A DNA stretch of 64,000 bases from positions 289,501 to 353,500 of the forward strand of contig CAUYUJ010007280.1 in NCBI GenBank assembly GCA_963575745.1, read 5' to 3'. Below are positions 10,485-24,334 of this stretch, in pieces (the first letter of the stretch is position 1; every line of letters starts with the position of its first letter). This DNA comes from Prorocentrum cordatum. Lineage: Eukaryota; Sar; Dinophyceae; Prorocentrales; Prorocentraceae. The notes under the pieces were generated by a model. That model was not told the origin of the DNA. It saw only the letters and a list, made by a program, of their open reading frames with translations, and did not search any database. The translations under genes and the position numbers were made by a program.

Positions 10485-11735
10485 TCGGCTCTCTCTCTCT
10501 CTCTCTCTCTTTTTCTATCTCTGCTCCCTGCTGTTTCCCTCATCCCCGCTGCGCGCTCTGGGACGGGGTCGCTTCCCTTGACAGCTGATCCCAGTGCCCC
10601 TCCTCCCTCCCTGCTCTCCTCCATACCCCTCCCTCCCCACCACCTTCCATCCCGGCTCCCTCCCTCCTCCATCCTCTGCCCTTCCATCTCCACCATCCCA
10701 CGCCCACCCTGCCTCCTCCCACCCCTTTTCCGTACGCCTCCCCTTTCCGCCCGCCCACCCCTGTCCTCCGTCCCTCCCCTCCAACTTCTGCCTCCTCCTC
10801 CTCCTCCTCCTCCTCCTCCTCCTCCTCCTCCCTCTTTCCTCCGTCCCATCGTCGCGCCTCCGTCGCCGTTTCCCACTTTTCTTTGTCCCCCACGCCTCTT
10901 CCCCCTACTTCAGCTCCATCACTCCCCCTTCTTTCTCCTCCTCCTCCTCCTTCTCCTCCTCCTCCTCCTCCTCTTCCCCTCCAACGGAACTGCTGCTGGA
11001 AACCAACAGGCCTGCCTCAAGTGCTGCAAGGCTCTGCTTGAAATTGTGCGGCGCGCGCGGGAAGACCCTCGCGCACCGAAAAACCGAGTCTTGCGCGCTT
11101 GCGAATGAGCAATAGAAGGAGGAGGAAGGAAAGAACGGAGGAGTCCGGGTCACCCATCTTCCTGCGTCGCGCTCCGCTATGTCCAACTCGCGGTTCTGTC
11201 CGCACCTTCGCGAGGCCACCTTGGAAAACGGCAGCTCTCCAGCCGAGGCCGCGGAGCGCGAAGCGAGATCCTTTTCGGGCCCCAGCGGGTGACCTAGGGA
11301 GCGGTCAGAGAGAGAGGGAGGGAGAAGAAGGAGCAATGAGACAGATGATTAAGAAAAAGGGGCTTACGATGAGAGGGAGGAAGGAGGGTGAAGACGGGAG
11401 GTGGAGTAATCAAGGAACAGGATGGAGGGAGTGAGGGAGGAGGGAGAAGGGGGGAGTGTGGAGAGGAGGGGGAGAAAAAGAAGGGGGAGGAAGAGCAGGA
11501 GGTTGACAAGGACCAGCAGCAGCAGGAGCGGGAGCAGGGGTCAGGGGGGGGCAGCGGGATCGGACTCGGAGGGGGGATGCAAATTGAAGGCCCGAGGGTT
11601 GATAGCGCAGGAGAAACGAAGGGAAAGGGCACCGAAGGACAGAGATGGGAAGTGTCCTCCTCCTTCTCGTCATTTTCCTCCTACTCCCCCTCCTCCTCCT
11701 TCTCCTCCTCCTCCTCCACCTCTTCCCCCCCAGTA
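10485..11735. repeat. Polypurine/polypyrimidine region
   Basis: A (CT)n tract (10487-10511) leads into CCT-rich pyrimidine DNA (10595-10860, densest 10788-10836; again 10925-10980), then a strand switch to GGA-rich purine DNA (11320-11570) and back to CCT (11655-11735). Short candidate coding segments at 11040-11290 cannot be supported. Confidence 0.8.
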
Positions 11736-12439
11736 TTCCCTACTCCTCCCTCGGACCTCCTCCTTGCCACGCGAGCGCGGAGGACGAGAAAGCCTTGAGA
11801 GACGAGCTCGGGCGGGGAAAGACGAATGCTCGCCAGCAGGAAGACAAAAAAACTAGCAACCCTGTGTGAGACACCGGGAGCTTTATCGCCCAACCCTCCT
11901 TCTCCTTGACATGGACCTCCAACTGCCCCTTCCACCACCCCACCTTCCTTCCCTTGTCCACTTTAACCATTCCGTCCAAATCACGAACACCGTGCGCCTC
12001 CATCGCCCTTCCTCTCACTTCTCTCTCCGATTCGCATCTCCGTTACCCCCCCCCTCTCCTCTCGTTCCCACTCCCTCCTGCCACACCGTGCCCACCCCCT
12101 CCACTCCACCCTCATCCACCCTCACCACCATCGCCTCCAGCCGTCCTAAGCACTCGCGCTTGCCTTCCCTCCCTCCCAATTCCCCCTCCCCTTATCCGTT
12201 CTCCTTCTTCGTATGTACTTCTACTTTGCCACCTAGGCAGCCGATGGCAAAACAACAAACATCAACCGTCCCCCCCTCAACCTGGACGTCCTGTCGTGGG
12301 CGCTGCAGAGTGCGTGGCGGGGGCGGAGTGCGGCGCGCGTCCCGCGCGAGAGGAGGAAGTGCTGCTCTCCCCGGGGCTCCGCACAGCTCTCCCGAGAGAG
12401 TGGAGCCCGCTCCGTGCTGCGGCGCGCATCTTTTGCTCT

Positions 12440-12650
12440 CCATCATGACATACACATAAAAACCTTCCAGAGGTCCGCGCGGACTTCTTGGATCGGCGCT
12501 GGACCCCCCCGCCCTGGCGCGCGGCGCGCGCCAGGGGCGGCGCCGGAGGCGCCTCCAGGGGGGTCCAGCGCCGAGCCGAGGAACCCGCGCGGACCTCCGA
12601 GTTGTTATGTCTATGCCAGTGTGCGCTCCCCTATGTCTACGCCTACGCCA
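12440..12650. mobile_element. Family A foldback element, copy A1
   Basis: GC-rich inverted repeat: AGGTCCGCGCGGACTTCTTG on the left mirrors CGCGCGGACCTCCGAG on the right, with TGGACCCCCC facing GGGGGGTCCA inside and a palindromic GGCGCGC centre. The outer part reads TATGTCTATGCCAGTG, as in other copies. Confidence 0.85.
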
Positions 12651-13141
12651 GTGCGCGCTCCCCGAACTCCGCCGGCGCGCGCGCGGGCCCTCGTCGTCGC
12701 TCTCGCCGCGCGGGCGTCGCCCTCCTGCCCCGGCGAGTCGGCGCGCAGCCTTCGGCGCAGCACGCCCCCTCGCCCGATGTTGTTCCCGTCCTACTGGAGG
12801 ACCGCATCCCAGAAATAATTCCGAGCACCCGGAGAAGTGTCGAAAAGAGTGTCGGAACAGTGTCGGGCGAGTGTCTCCCAGGGCCCGACACGTGAAAACG
12901 CCGGAGTCTCGGTACTCTTTCGGGGCGCTCGAAAGTCTTCCTGGCGATCAAGGCTAAAGCGGGTTGGAGCATCATAGCCCTCGCCAAAGAATGGGGTGCT
13001 CGGGCCGCGCGCGCGCATTCGACACGCCGCCCTCGCCGCCCCCTCTCCGCGGAGAGCCGTCGCTGCAGAGGGCGGCGCCCCCGCGCGGGTACGCGGCAGG
13101 CGCCGCGCTCCAGATCCCAGCCCCCAAGCGCGGCGCGCAGC

Positions 13142-13480
<339 letters not shown>

Positions 13481-13499
13481 AGAAGAAGGCGGTGCTGCT

Positions 13500-14380
13500 A
13501 GGCAGTGCTGCTGTGGCGTAATAGTTCGTCGTCGGCGCGCGAATCGGAAACCTGGCCGCCCTGGAGAAGGCTAAAATCATGCTCTCGCCGCATCGCCGCG
13601 CAGGGATCTTCTGAATCTCTGCCCCTGCCCTTAAACGGCTCCCGTGTCTGTTCCCCTTGCCAAATCGTCGGAAATGGGACCGCACATGATCACCGTCCGC
13701 TCGCTGGGTGGGAACGCCTTCAGGTCCCGATGCCAAATTGTGCCAGAACGCGTTCCGATGTTCTCGGAGGGCAAATGGGAAGGGCGTGCCCTGGTGACGC
13801 GTCTGACCTGGCCAGCTTGCCTTTCTCCCTACCTCCCCCCCGCGTCCTCCTCTCACCCCTCCTCCCTTTGCTCACGATCTCCCTCCACTATCCTGTCTCC
13901 CTTCCCCCTTCACATTTTCATTGTGACCCCTCCCTCCCAACTCTCGACTCCCTCACCCGCATCTTCCCCTCCCCCCACCCTCCCCCCTCCCCTCCCCATC
14001 CGGCCTGCCCCCCCCCCGCATCCACTCCGTCCCCCTCCCATCCTTCCCGCCTTCCTTCGCTTCGCCAATCCCCCGTCCTTCCTATTTCTGCCGTCTTCGT
14101 GTTCTGCCAGGCCGGAAGCTCCGCGCAAGCCAGATGATTCGATATATCACTCTGCGCTAATCATGGGCACTCTCCCGCTGTCAATCATCGCTCTCTCTTC
14201 TCTCTGCATCCTCGCCCTTCTCTCCCCCCTTTCCCCTGCCCCGTCCGGTCAATCCTCTACGGCTCCTCTTCGCCCTTCTGTCCATCCCTTCTCTCAGATC
14301 CCTCCTCCTGCTCCTCCATGTTCCAACCTCCCGGCCGTGAAGATCAATATTCCCTCCCTGTCGTCGCCTTCTGTCTCCGA
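13500..14380. other. Non-coding, pyrimidine-rich
   Basis: C/T-rich DNA (13820-14380) without pure repeats; long plus-strand frames here are compositional. Confidence 0.6.
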
Positions 14381-16310
14381 GTGACAGCCTGGGAGCCAAT
14401 CGAAATGCGACAGGCTGGTGAGATTCACGCATGACTTCCAAACCTGTGGGCCACTGACGGCCCAATCCACGAAAAGGAGCTCACCAGACAGCTCCCCTCG
14501 GGCGATTGGCTCACCGACTGCAAAGCACCAGGATTGGGCTTAGATCGGATGAGGCCCCGACGAATGCACGGGCGCGAACGTAACGACAGATTTGAAAGCG
14601 AGATGGCATGGCTTCGAGGGTTGACCGTGTCTCCTAGACGTCTGAAGGCCTGGCCTAAGCCGAATGGCCACGGAACAGTTTTGGCGTCTTCAACCACTTG
14701 TCAGGTGGACCACAAGCACATGCAAGCGCTTCAACCAGCAGCTGACGCGAAGGGTGTTGGTTGTACAATGGGTTGCCACTTTGATCATGGAGTGGTCAAC
14801 AAATCACATCGTCCTGTTTCACCATGGGTTTCGCCCGCAATCGCTCAAACCACCAGCAGGAGCGTTAGCACATGCTGTGGCTCGTTCAGCACATGGGCAA
14901 ACCCAGCAACTCAACAACCGCAACTGGCCTCAATCCCAAGGTGGTGCAAAGGCTGAGGATGTGTACACCAAATCTAAGTTGTCCGTTGTGAACACGAGAT
15001 GGATATGCAAGTGCAACTGCATCAAACAAAACTTGGCGCACAGCTTTCGGGTTGGGAAGCCGACTGGCCAGCATGATGACGAAACAGGCAGTGCCCCAGT
15101 AATGATACGGTGTAGACACACATCCCACGGGGTCCCAGGTTTAGTACGTTATCGACAATGCGCCAACTATACTATTGCACGGCTGGGTGGGATATGAAGG
15201 AACACCCTGTGCAGGATGACGCTGTGGCTGCCGTTGGAGACCAACCTACATATTCAACTCAGGCTGCGTGGTATGGCTCCGAACACCACACGACAGGTCC
15301 CCCCGAACTGCGCGGCGCCGCGCAAGCCACTTCAAGAACATGTATCAAAAGTGCAACGACGTGCGCCGTGCGCCGTCGCGCCCGAATGTCGACCCATGCA
15401 TCTGTGATTGGGCAACGTGCACCATTCGAGCATCGGGGACGCACCGACCCGGGTCAATGCAAACCTTGGTCAGTCAGGCCCTGCAGGATCCTGCAGGATC
15501 TTGCAAGATCTTGCTAGGTCTGTGCATCCCCGGGCCTGCAGGATCCTGCAAGATCCGGCGCTCTGACTGACCCCCGTCGGCATTGACCCCCTTTTCTTGA
15601 GCCCTGAGACCATGTGAGTGATCGGGCTCCGGGTGCTGAAAACAGAGCTGACCCCAACCGAAACGGTATGGGCACTTCGTCCCATCATGGCGCTCCACGT
15701 TTGAAGCCGGGCATGCAGTCGCAAGTCAATTGCTGCGCGCGCTGGGTTCGCGTGCCCCCGAGCATCGCCATCATTTTTGTTACCAGATGGTACGGTTGGC
15801 TTGTCAACTGATGCCTTGCTCTAGGCGTCACCTCCCCTGTCTCAGTGGAGTACAGGCGCAGCCGACAAAAAACACTTGCGAACAGGGTTGCGGGCTTGCT
15901 TCTTGTTCACAGCGTCGACCCCCAGAGGACGCGACCCGCTCCACGAGACCAGCTTGTCATCCTGAGTCGATTGCGGGCCTCCAGAGGACGAACGTAACAT
16001 AAGAAAACTCTTGTTTAAGAACCACTAGGCACCGACCCTTCAGGGAATCATCCGCAAAGGCTCGCGAACACGGTTCAGCCTCCCAGGTCTGCCCCTTGAG
16101 CTTGAAGCGTCTGGCGTGGTCCGGGCCTTTCTGCCACCCCCTGCGGAGCCCGTCCTCCTCCTCCTCCACCTTTTTGACGTTGCTCGAACATTAGGGCTGA
16201 CCTGTTGCGTGCTGAACTGTTGCAGACAAATCGCCGCCTTAGGCATCGTGACAAACGAATTCGACCGAGGACGGGTGCACGAAAAGAAAGGCAACGAGAC
16301 CAGCATAGAG
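14381..16310. other. Lower-GC stretch, no gene recognised
   Basis: The base composition is visibly more balanced than the rest. A 177-residue plus-strand frame (14664-15197) is the longest; it has no motif I recognise. At 15480-15560 there is a palindromic cluster of CTGCAGGATCCTGCAGGATC-type units (about 10-bp period). Confidence 0.5.
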
Positions 16311-16875
16311 CAGTGGCCTCCTCCTCCTCCTCCCCACGGCGAGCCCGCGGCTCCTCCTCCTCCCCCTCCTCCTCCTCCTCCTCATTCCCAGGCTCCTCCG
16401 TGTCTCCTCCTCTCGGCGGGCCCCTCCAGAGTGTCGCCCTAGGCCCGTTCGGAGGGGCACAGCGCGTCCCGTGGGTCGTACTCCTGGCGCTGCTCCTCCT
16501 ATCGTCGTCTTCTCCTCATCCTCCTCCTCTTGCCCCTCCCCCCCCTCTTTCCGACACTTCTTCCCTTCCCGCCCCTTCTACCTGCGTAATCCTCCTCCTC
16601 CTCCTCCTCATCCTTCCCCTCATTCTCCTCCTCCCCCATCTCCTCCTTCCCCTCACTCTCCTCATCCTCCTCTGTTCCCTCCTCCTCCTCCTCCTCCTCC
16701 TCCTCCTCCTCCTTCTCTTCCTCCTCCTCCTCCTCCTCCTCCTCCTCCTCCTCCTCTCTCTTCCTCTTCCTCCTCCTCCCCTCTCCTTCCACTTTTCCTC
16801 TCTTCCTCCTCCTCCCCCTCCTCCTCCTCCGCCTCCTCGTCCCCCTCCTCCGCCTGCCTCTCATCCTCTCCTATC
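16311..16875. repeat. (CCT)n-rich pyrimidine array
   Basis: Long imperfect CTC/CCT array. It produces proline/serine/leucine-rich plus-strand and Glu/Arg-rich minus-strand frames that are not genes. Confidence 0.9.
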
Positions 16876-17639
16876 GTTCCCTCCCTCCCCCGGCACCACC
16901 GAGCGCGCATATCCCCTACCCCCTCTCCCACCTTACCCTCGCTCCGATCCCTCAACCCCTCCCTCTCCCTTCCGCCTCCCCTCCCCTGTCTCAAGCCGCG
17001 AGATGAGCCAGAAGCCCAGTCCCCCATGAAGTATTTGAGGCGCTTCGCGACCCAGCAATTTCCATGTCCATGTTCATGTCAACTGCCATCCTCTCCCCCC
17101 TCCCCTGCCGGGCACATGCTATGAGAGATCCGCGGATCTGGCGCGTGGGCGCCGAATCCACAGATCGTGGAACGCAGCCCTCGAAAACCGCCACCGTGCC
17201 CCCTGGCACGTTGAGGCGCCAACGAGTGCCACGGTTTGTTTGGCATGGTTCTTCGAATTCAAATCAGGGGCCGTCCCCCCTCTGCCAGCAGACTCTTGCG
17301 CGCATCGCCCCTCCTTTCCGAGGGCACTTCCCTCGTGCCCGCTCGAGGATGGTGCACTTCCAGCGTGGCAGCTAATGCCCAACCCCCCGTTCCACGCGTG
17401 CCCGCTAAAAGATGGTGCGCTTCCACCATGGCAGCCACTGCCTGAACACTCAATACATGCGCGCCCGCTCGAGGAGTGTGCGCTTCCCGCATGGCTGCCA
17501 ACTCCTCGACCCGTCATCCCACGCGCATCTGCTCGAGGATCGTGCGCTGTCCGCATTCCCAGGCGTTGCTCCCAAGCGCTCCAGGGCATCCCAAGCCACC
17601 GCCCTCTGTTAAAAACGATGGATATGCGTTCCGAACTTA

Positions 17640-17965
17640 CAAGACGGCCCGTGCAGGCAATCAAGGACACCAAGATGGCTCAAGATGCCTCGAAGACGGC
17701 CCAAGATGGCCTCAAGGCGGTCGAATGTTGATACAATGCTGTCCAAGATGCCCCCAAGAGGGACCAAGATGGCTACAAGAGGACCTCCAACAGGATGAGA
17801 AGAAACCAACACCAGTGACACCCACCGTACGGCCAAGAGGATCTCAAGACGTCTCAAAAGAGCCCCGGGCCAGCGCAAGAGGGCCCAAGATGGCCCAAGA
17901 AGGCCCAACGGGGCCCTTACGACTGCCCCACAGGGGGCCAAGGCAGCCCCGGACGGCCCAAACGA
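17640..17965. repeat. Degenerate CAAGATGGCC minisatellite
   Basis: Short units of about 12 bp of the form CCCAAGATGGCC, strongly diverged. Similar DNA occurs at 23740-24310 and 48430-48780. Confidence 0.7.
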
Positions 17966-17974
17966 GTTTCAACA

Positions 17975-18778
17975 GCATCAGCATCACCAGCATCATCATC
18001 ATCAGCAGCATCAGCATCAACATCAGCATCAGAAGCACCCCTATCCTTGATATAATCATCATCATCACCACCGCCATCATCAGCAGCATCGTCATCATCA
18101 GCAGCATCAGCATCACCAACATCATCAGCATCATCACCATCAACAGCAGCATCAGCATCAGCATCAACGTCGACATCAACATAAATATCGTCATCACCAT
18201 AGTCATCATTGTCGCCATGATCGTCGTCGCCGTCGCCGTCATCATCACCATCATCGTCATCATCTGCAGCGGGATCATCGCCAGCATCAGCATCAGCACC
18301 AGCATGCGCAACATCATCAGCAGCATCGTCATCATCGCCATCATGGCCATGATCATCGCAGTCAACATCACCACCAACACCATAACCATCACCACCAGCG
18401 TGATCATCATCATGATCGTCGTCGTCGCCGTCGTCATCACCATCACTCATCATCATCATCAGCAGCAGCAGCATTATCATCTTGGCAACGATTATCACCA
18501 TCATCATCACCAATACCAACATCACCATCATCAACATCAGCGCCATCGTGATCGTCATCATCATCAGCACCGTTAGCTTCAGCATAACCATCATCAGCAT
18601 GACCAACATCAATAACATCGGCATCGTCGTCATCGTCGTCGTTATCGTTATTGTCGTCGTCGTCATCGTTATTGTCGTCGCCATCTCATCGTCATCGTAT
18701 CACCAACGCCATCGTCATCAGCATCAGTATCATCATCACCACCGTCATCATCAGCAGTGTCATCACCATCGGCACTAC

Positions 18779-18818
<40 letters not shown>

Positions 18819-18911
18819 TTCATCATCATCATCATCATCATCACCAGCATCATCATACTCATCATCATCATCCTCATCATCATCATCATTATCATCATCA
18901 TCACCATCATC

Positions 18912-18959
<48 letters not shown>

Positions 18960-19000
18960 TTCATCATCATCATCATCATCATCATCATCGTCACCCAAAA
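17975..19000. repeat. (ATC)n imperfect triplet array, about 1 kb
   Basis: CAT/ATC triplets with GTC, AGC and CAC variants, cleanest at 18775-18990. All six-frame open frames here are homopolymeric or two-residue repeats and not genes. Confidence 0.95.
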
Positions 19001-20110
19001 TACCCAGGCAATCCTCATCATGCTCAGCACGGCTCTCCCAAGCCTCGAGACGCGAGGTGTCACACGTGACGGCCTCCCTAGCCCCCTCGAACAGTCACCA
19101 CCCAGAATGCTGGGCTGGCACGGTGACGGGACTTGCCGCAGGCAGCTGGGTATTGCGCCAAGGCAGCCTGATCTGGCCACGGAGCGCGTGGATTTGATTT
19201 GGAAACGGGGCCCGTCGCTAACCCACGCGTTTCAATCGATGTTTTTAGCAGAGACCGACGTCCTGGTATTCTTCAATGCCTACCACACAATCTTCTTCAA
19301 GAGAAATGTTCTGATAATGAAAACAACACTCTTGATTGACTCAGGCAGGACTGCCTCAACCAGACACGTTTTAAGAACATTCCGTGCAAACCACATCGAG
19401 CTCTCAGAACATTCCTTCGTAGACTTACAGGCGAGTCAAGACTCTCTGCCGCCGCTTGTACAAAGCGTTTTTTAAGCCGTTATCGGCCCTGCCCGACCCC
19501 CCGCCACGATCCGTGTTGACGTCCGAGCTGTCATGAATTATTCCCTGACATTCCCAGACGGCGCCGGCGCGAAACGATATGCTACCGCCCCACCCACACA
19601 CACCCGCTAACGCCGGGCATCGCCCGGCATTTAAACAAACGAGCATCGTTTAACCGACTTCTATTCCCAAGGGCGCGGCCTGGGCCCAACTGGCCGATGT
19701 ACCCCCTAGGGCCCCCTAGATGGGAGTTGCTGAGATGGTGGGGTCTGGATGGGAATGGGGATGGGGATAGGGGTCGATGGAACGATGCTGAAAACGCTCT
19801 CGAATGTTTGTGCGTCCTCGTTCTCTGGCCCCAGCCCCTGAGTGCGACCGTGACGCCGCCCCGCGCCCGATGCAAGGGGTGCAGCACCTGCTGGCCGCCA
19901 CGGCCGCTCCGCGGCGGCTTCCGCCACGTGAGCGCTTTCCCTCCCTTCCTCGCCTCGCAAGCCGCCCCCTCCCACTTTGTGTTCTCCCAGGCTTGCCGCC
20001 GGAACCTCCACGCCCGCCGCTGCCCGGCCCGAACGAGCGCGCGTGCGGAGCGCCCCCACCGCGCTGCGACGTACAGGTGCTCGCGTTTCCTCACGCCCAC
20101 CCGAGAAGCC
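19001..20110. other. Non-coding stretch
   Basis: More balanced DNA at 19180-19480 with no exon I can support; GC-rich towards 20100. Confidence 0.5.
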
Positions 20111-20276
20111 CTCCTCAGAAGCCCTCCTCCTCCTCCTTCTTCTCCTCCTCCTCCCCCTCCTCCTCCTCCTCCTCCTCCTCCTCCTCCTCCTCCTCCTCCC
20201 TGTCCTGTCCTCTCTTGTCCTCCTCCCCCTCGTCCTCGTCCTCCTCCTCCTCCTCCTCTCCTCCTCCTCCTCCTCG

Positions 20277-20308
<32 letters not shown>

Positions 20309-20855
20309 CTCCTCCTCCTCCTCCTCCTCGTCCTCCTCCTCGTCCTCCTCCTCCCTCCCTCACTCCCTCCCTCCCATCGCGTGCTCCCTCCCTCACTCCC
20401 TCCTCGAGAGCGGCCCCCTCGAAAGGGGCGGCGGCCCATCTGGGGCGCGCGCAGGCCGCCGCGCCTTTCCCGTCGCGCGCCCCCCCGCTCCTTCGCGGGG
20501 GGAGGGGAGCGCTGGGCGGGGCGGTGCGGCGGCCTCGGGTCGTCGGGCGGCCTGGCATGGCGGGGGGGGGGGGGAATCCTCCTCCTTCTCCTCCTCCTCC
20601 TGCTGCTCCTCCTCCTCCTCCTCCTGCTCCTCCTGCTTCTCCTCCTGCTTCTCCTCCTCCTCTCCTCCTCCTCCTCCTCCTCCTCCTCCTCCTCCTCCTC
20701 CTCTTCTCCGCCTCCTCCTCCTCCTCTCCTCCTCTCCTCGTCCTCCTCTCCCTTCACCTCCTCGTCCTCCTCGTCCCTCGTCCTCGTCCTCCTCCTCGTC
20801 CTCCTTCTCCTCCTCCTCTTCCTCCTCCTCCTCGTCCTTCTCAAGCGGCACCAGA
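20111..20855. repeat. (CCT)n arrays around a GC-rich spacer
   Basis: Two CCT/CTC arrays (20115-20365 and 20577-20855) separated by about 200 bp of GC-rich DNA. The 518-residue minus-strand and 481-residue plus-strand frames spanning this block are repeat translations. Confidence 0.9.
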
Positions 20856-20904
20856 CAGACGAGGAGAGGGGATGCCTCCGAACCACATCGTCCATGCACT
20901 GGCG

Positions 20905-21015
20905 AGATCGGGACGGAAGTCGGCCTCCGGATCGCGCGCGGCATCGCCGATGCATCGGCGATGCCGCGCGGCCCTCCGACTTCATCTGCCCCTGCTCCCT
21001 TCGGGAGGCCTGCAG
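20905..21015. mobile_element. Family B foldback element, partial copy B3
   Basis: A GATCGCGCGCGGCATCGCC...GCGATGCCGCGCGGCCCTCC hairpin followed by CGACTTCATCTG and GGGAGGCC, matching the right arms of copies at 38690-38890 and 61978-62224. The left arm is degraded. Confidence 0.6.
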
Positions 21016-21849
21016 GGAGTGGAGGAGAGGGGGCGGGGGGAGGAAACCATACTTCTGGCGGGTGGACTTCTCGGTCTCGGCCGTGCCGCGCCCCTGGACA
21101 ATCAAAACGGATCTGGGCTCGAAGTTTAAACACCCCACGTAAGAGGTCCGTCGGAGGCCTGGGAATCAAGGAACAAAAAACTCTTGGGCGCCTCTGCTAA
21201 TCCTTTTGGGAGGGCCTCCAGGGGCCTCCAGAAACCGCCAGAGGTCTGTGGGGTGGGTGGGGGGGCGGAGGCAATGGACGAGAGGCGGGTGAGGCAGATC
21301 GTAGGCAGCGGGCGCCGGGGGAGGGGACGGCGCGACTCCCGGTGGCATCGTGCTCCCCACTGCTCACACGTCCATTCCCCGTGCATTTTTCGATCTCGTG
21401 CTTCAATATGTTCGCAGGACGGTCCAGATGCTGCGGCTTTCAGGGGCCGCCGGAGGGGGGGGGGGGGGCTGGGGGAAAGCCAAGCGCGCAGGCCAGAGCT
21501 GGGGGGGGGGGGGGCATGCGGGCCCGAAGCAGGAGGCCACTGCCACTCCGGCGAAGGGCCAAGCCTGCCCGCATCTGGCAGCACTGTGCTCTGGCACAGG
21601 ATACCGCACCCACTGGCCCTTTGCCGCGAAGCAGCAGCCACGGCACCCTCCGACCGCGGACCGAACGAGCCGGCGGGGAAGCGGCCCGCAAGGTGCAGCA
21701 TCCACCGGCCCCGCAGCACGGCATAACGGCCACAGCGGCATCCGACCGCGGCCAGAAAGAGCCGGCGGGGAGCGCAGCGGGAGAGAGGCTGCCGGCCCAG
21801 GCCCCAGATATCGGGGCTCGAGAGGCGGGGGTCCATCCTGCCTCGGGGG

Positions 21850-22125
<276 letters not shown>

Positions 22126-22984
22126 GGCAGGGGCTCAGGCAGGGCGGGGTCTGGCCTCGGCCGCCTCGGCCGACCTCTGCGCTGCCCGGGCCGCCTCCAA
22201 GCCGCCCGTCCTTCCCCCGGCGGCAGGGGCCGCCGGCCGCGCCGGCGGCGTGCAGCTGGCGGCGTGCACTGCGCCTGCGCGGTGCCAGCAGCGCCAGCGC
22301 CGCCGCCAGTGCCAGCGCCAGCGCCGCCGCCGTCCTCGTCTGCGTCGCCGTGGTGTTTGCCGACGTCGTGGGTTGCGGCGGTCGGGATGCTAGTCGTCGC
22401 GGCGGCGGCAGCGATCGTCGTCGTCGTCGTCGAGGGTCGTGGGCGCCGTTGCCGCCCTGGGAGCTCGCTGAGCCGCTGGGGCCTACCTGGGCGCACCTCG
22501 GGGCCCAAGAGATCATCCTGCGGCCAGTTCTGCTCCCCCGCCCGCCCTCTTGTCCTGCGTCAGGCACCCCGCTCCTGCTCCTGATGCTCGCTCGTGCTGC
22601 TGCTGCTGCGCCTCCACCTCCTCCTCCTCCATTCCTGCTGCCGCGCTGCACTCTCCCCGCGTAAGGGGCCCTGAGTGCGGGCATCTGCTCCAAGGGAAGG
22701 AAGGAAGGAAGGTTAGCGGTGTGCTGGGCAAGCTTTCTTTCGTCGGCGGCGAGGCAAAAACAGTCCGCACCAGCGCGGGGCTAATCGGGGCAATTGAAAA
22801 GCGAATTGTGTGGCGTGCGAGAGGAAGGAGCGGAAACGAAGGCGGCCGCGCGAGGGGAGGAGGGGGGAAACGCTCAGCAGCGCCAAGCACCTCGCGGCTG
22901 GAACAGAGCGGGGATCGGGGGAACAGGTGGCGGTGTGGAGGTCAAAACGGCAGTGAAGGTTAATTGCAGGCTTGCGGTGGGACG

Positions 22985-23165
22985 GTTTTCGTCACTGGAC
23001 GTCCTTGGTTGGCGTCCCTGGACGTCCCGACCTTGTCCCTGGGACTGTTTTTTCGTCCTGAATCGTTTTTTGACGGCCCCGAGGCCCGGCGAGGGACCCC
23101 CGGGCCAGAAAATTGCCAAAAACCGCACGTCCTGATTTTTGCTACGGCGCGATAGTCTCTGGGAC
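22985..23165 (+). mobile_element. Family C element, copy C1
   Basis: Carries the family C core: a GGACGTCCCGACC segment, then TTTTTCGTCCTGAATCG and CCCCGAGGCCCGGCGAGGG, ending in a CGGCGCGATAGTCTCTGGG terminus. Other copies are at 37518, 43039, 45325, 46905 and 59870. The recurrent PESFFDGPEARRG translation is a consequence of nucleotide similarity. Confidence 0.75.
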
Positions 23166-23335
23166 AAGCAGGTGGGCGACGCAGGCGGGGAGAGGCGGAG
23201 GCCGAAACTCCTAAGAGGCGGTGGGCGGCCGTTCTTTGTAGCGAAACTGTGCGTATGGTGGGCACGGCGCGTACGCCCTGCCGCGGCACCTCGTTCCCCC
23301 CCGTCACCAGCCCCCTCTTCATAAATCCTTGCATG

Positions 23336-23405
23336 CCCTCCTCCTCCTCCTCCTCCTCCTCCTCCTCCTCCTCCTCCTCCTCCTCCTCGTCCTCGTCCTC
23401 GTCCG
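23336..23405. repeat. (CCT)n microsatellite
   Basis: CCT triplets ending in CGT variants. Confidence 0.95.
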
Positions 23406-23739
23406 CCCACGCCTCTCCCACTCGGGCCGGTGCAGGAGCAGGCGAGCAGTTGGGGGGGGAAGGAACGGCAGGAGCACGCGCAACGAGGGCAAGAGGGTGG
23501 GCCAGGAGCGCGGGGCGGCTGGAAAGGGGGAGATCAGGGCATGCCTGTGGAGCATTACCAGCCCCGCGCGCTGGCCAAACGGCACACCCCAGAATCCCAC
23601 GAGCCCTCTGGGCGGAGGTGGTTGAGCGAGTTCAGGCTTCTCTCTACCAAAGCTCCCTCTTTCCCATGCTCGGGGGAGGGGTTTACCCCTCTCCCTACCC
23701 CCTCCCCTGGGCCTGGAAGGGGCGCCCCACGAGGGGTTA

Positions 23740-24310
23740 GAGCGCCCAAGATGGCACACCATAGCTCCAGGAGGGCCCCTGAGAGCGCAAGATAGCATCC
23801 AAGATCCCTCCAGACTGCTCACGATGAGTCCAGATAGCCTCGGATACACATCCGAAAGGCCTCAAGACGGCTTCAAGACTGCTTCGAGTGTTCTTCGAGC
23901 ACTCCAGAAGCCAGAGTAGGTCCAAAACCAAAGAGAAAATGTGGTTTGCGTTCTCGCCGTCACGCTTCCGATTGACTTTCGAAACCTCCGCATAGCCCCC
24001 GGATGGCCCAAGACAGCCCAAAGAGGGACCAATGAGGGCCCCAAGAGGGCCAAAGAGCGCTCCAAAAGATGCCCAAGACGACGTGTCTGAGCCCCCGATG
24101 GGGGGGGGGGCCTGAATTCATGACCCCCCTCTTTTCGAGCCATGGGGCCCCGAGACGGCCCCGAGAGACCTCCCCCCCCCAGACAGCCCCAAGAGGACGC
24201 CAAGATGGCCCCGAGAAAACCCCAAGAGAACCTTAAAAGTGCCCCAAGAGGTTCCGCGAGGACCCCAAGAGAGCCCCAAGATGGTTCCAGGAGACCTCCG
24301 AGAAGACGCT
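23740..24310. repeat. Degenerate CCCCAAGAGGGCC minisatellite
   Basis: Short, strongly diverged units (AAGATGGCCC, CCAAGAGGGCC) on the plus strand, related to 17640-17965 and 48430-48780. Confidence 0.65.
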
Positions 24311-24334
24311 GCCAAGTTATTACGCTGCAGTCTT

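Noticed and set aside
14664-15197. 177-residue plus-strand open frame as a gene
   Set aside because: No motif, no context, and the length is within chance for this composition.
17476-19475. Ile/Ser/His or Met/Asp repeat proteins
   Set aside because: Translations of the imperfect (ATC)n array.
19582-21142. Open frames of 400-518 residues on both strands
   Set aside because: They consist of Pro/Ser/Leu or Arg/Glu/Gly runs from CCT/GGA arrays.
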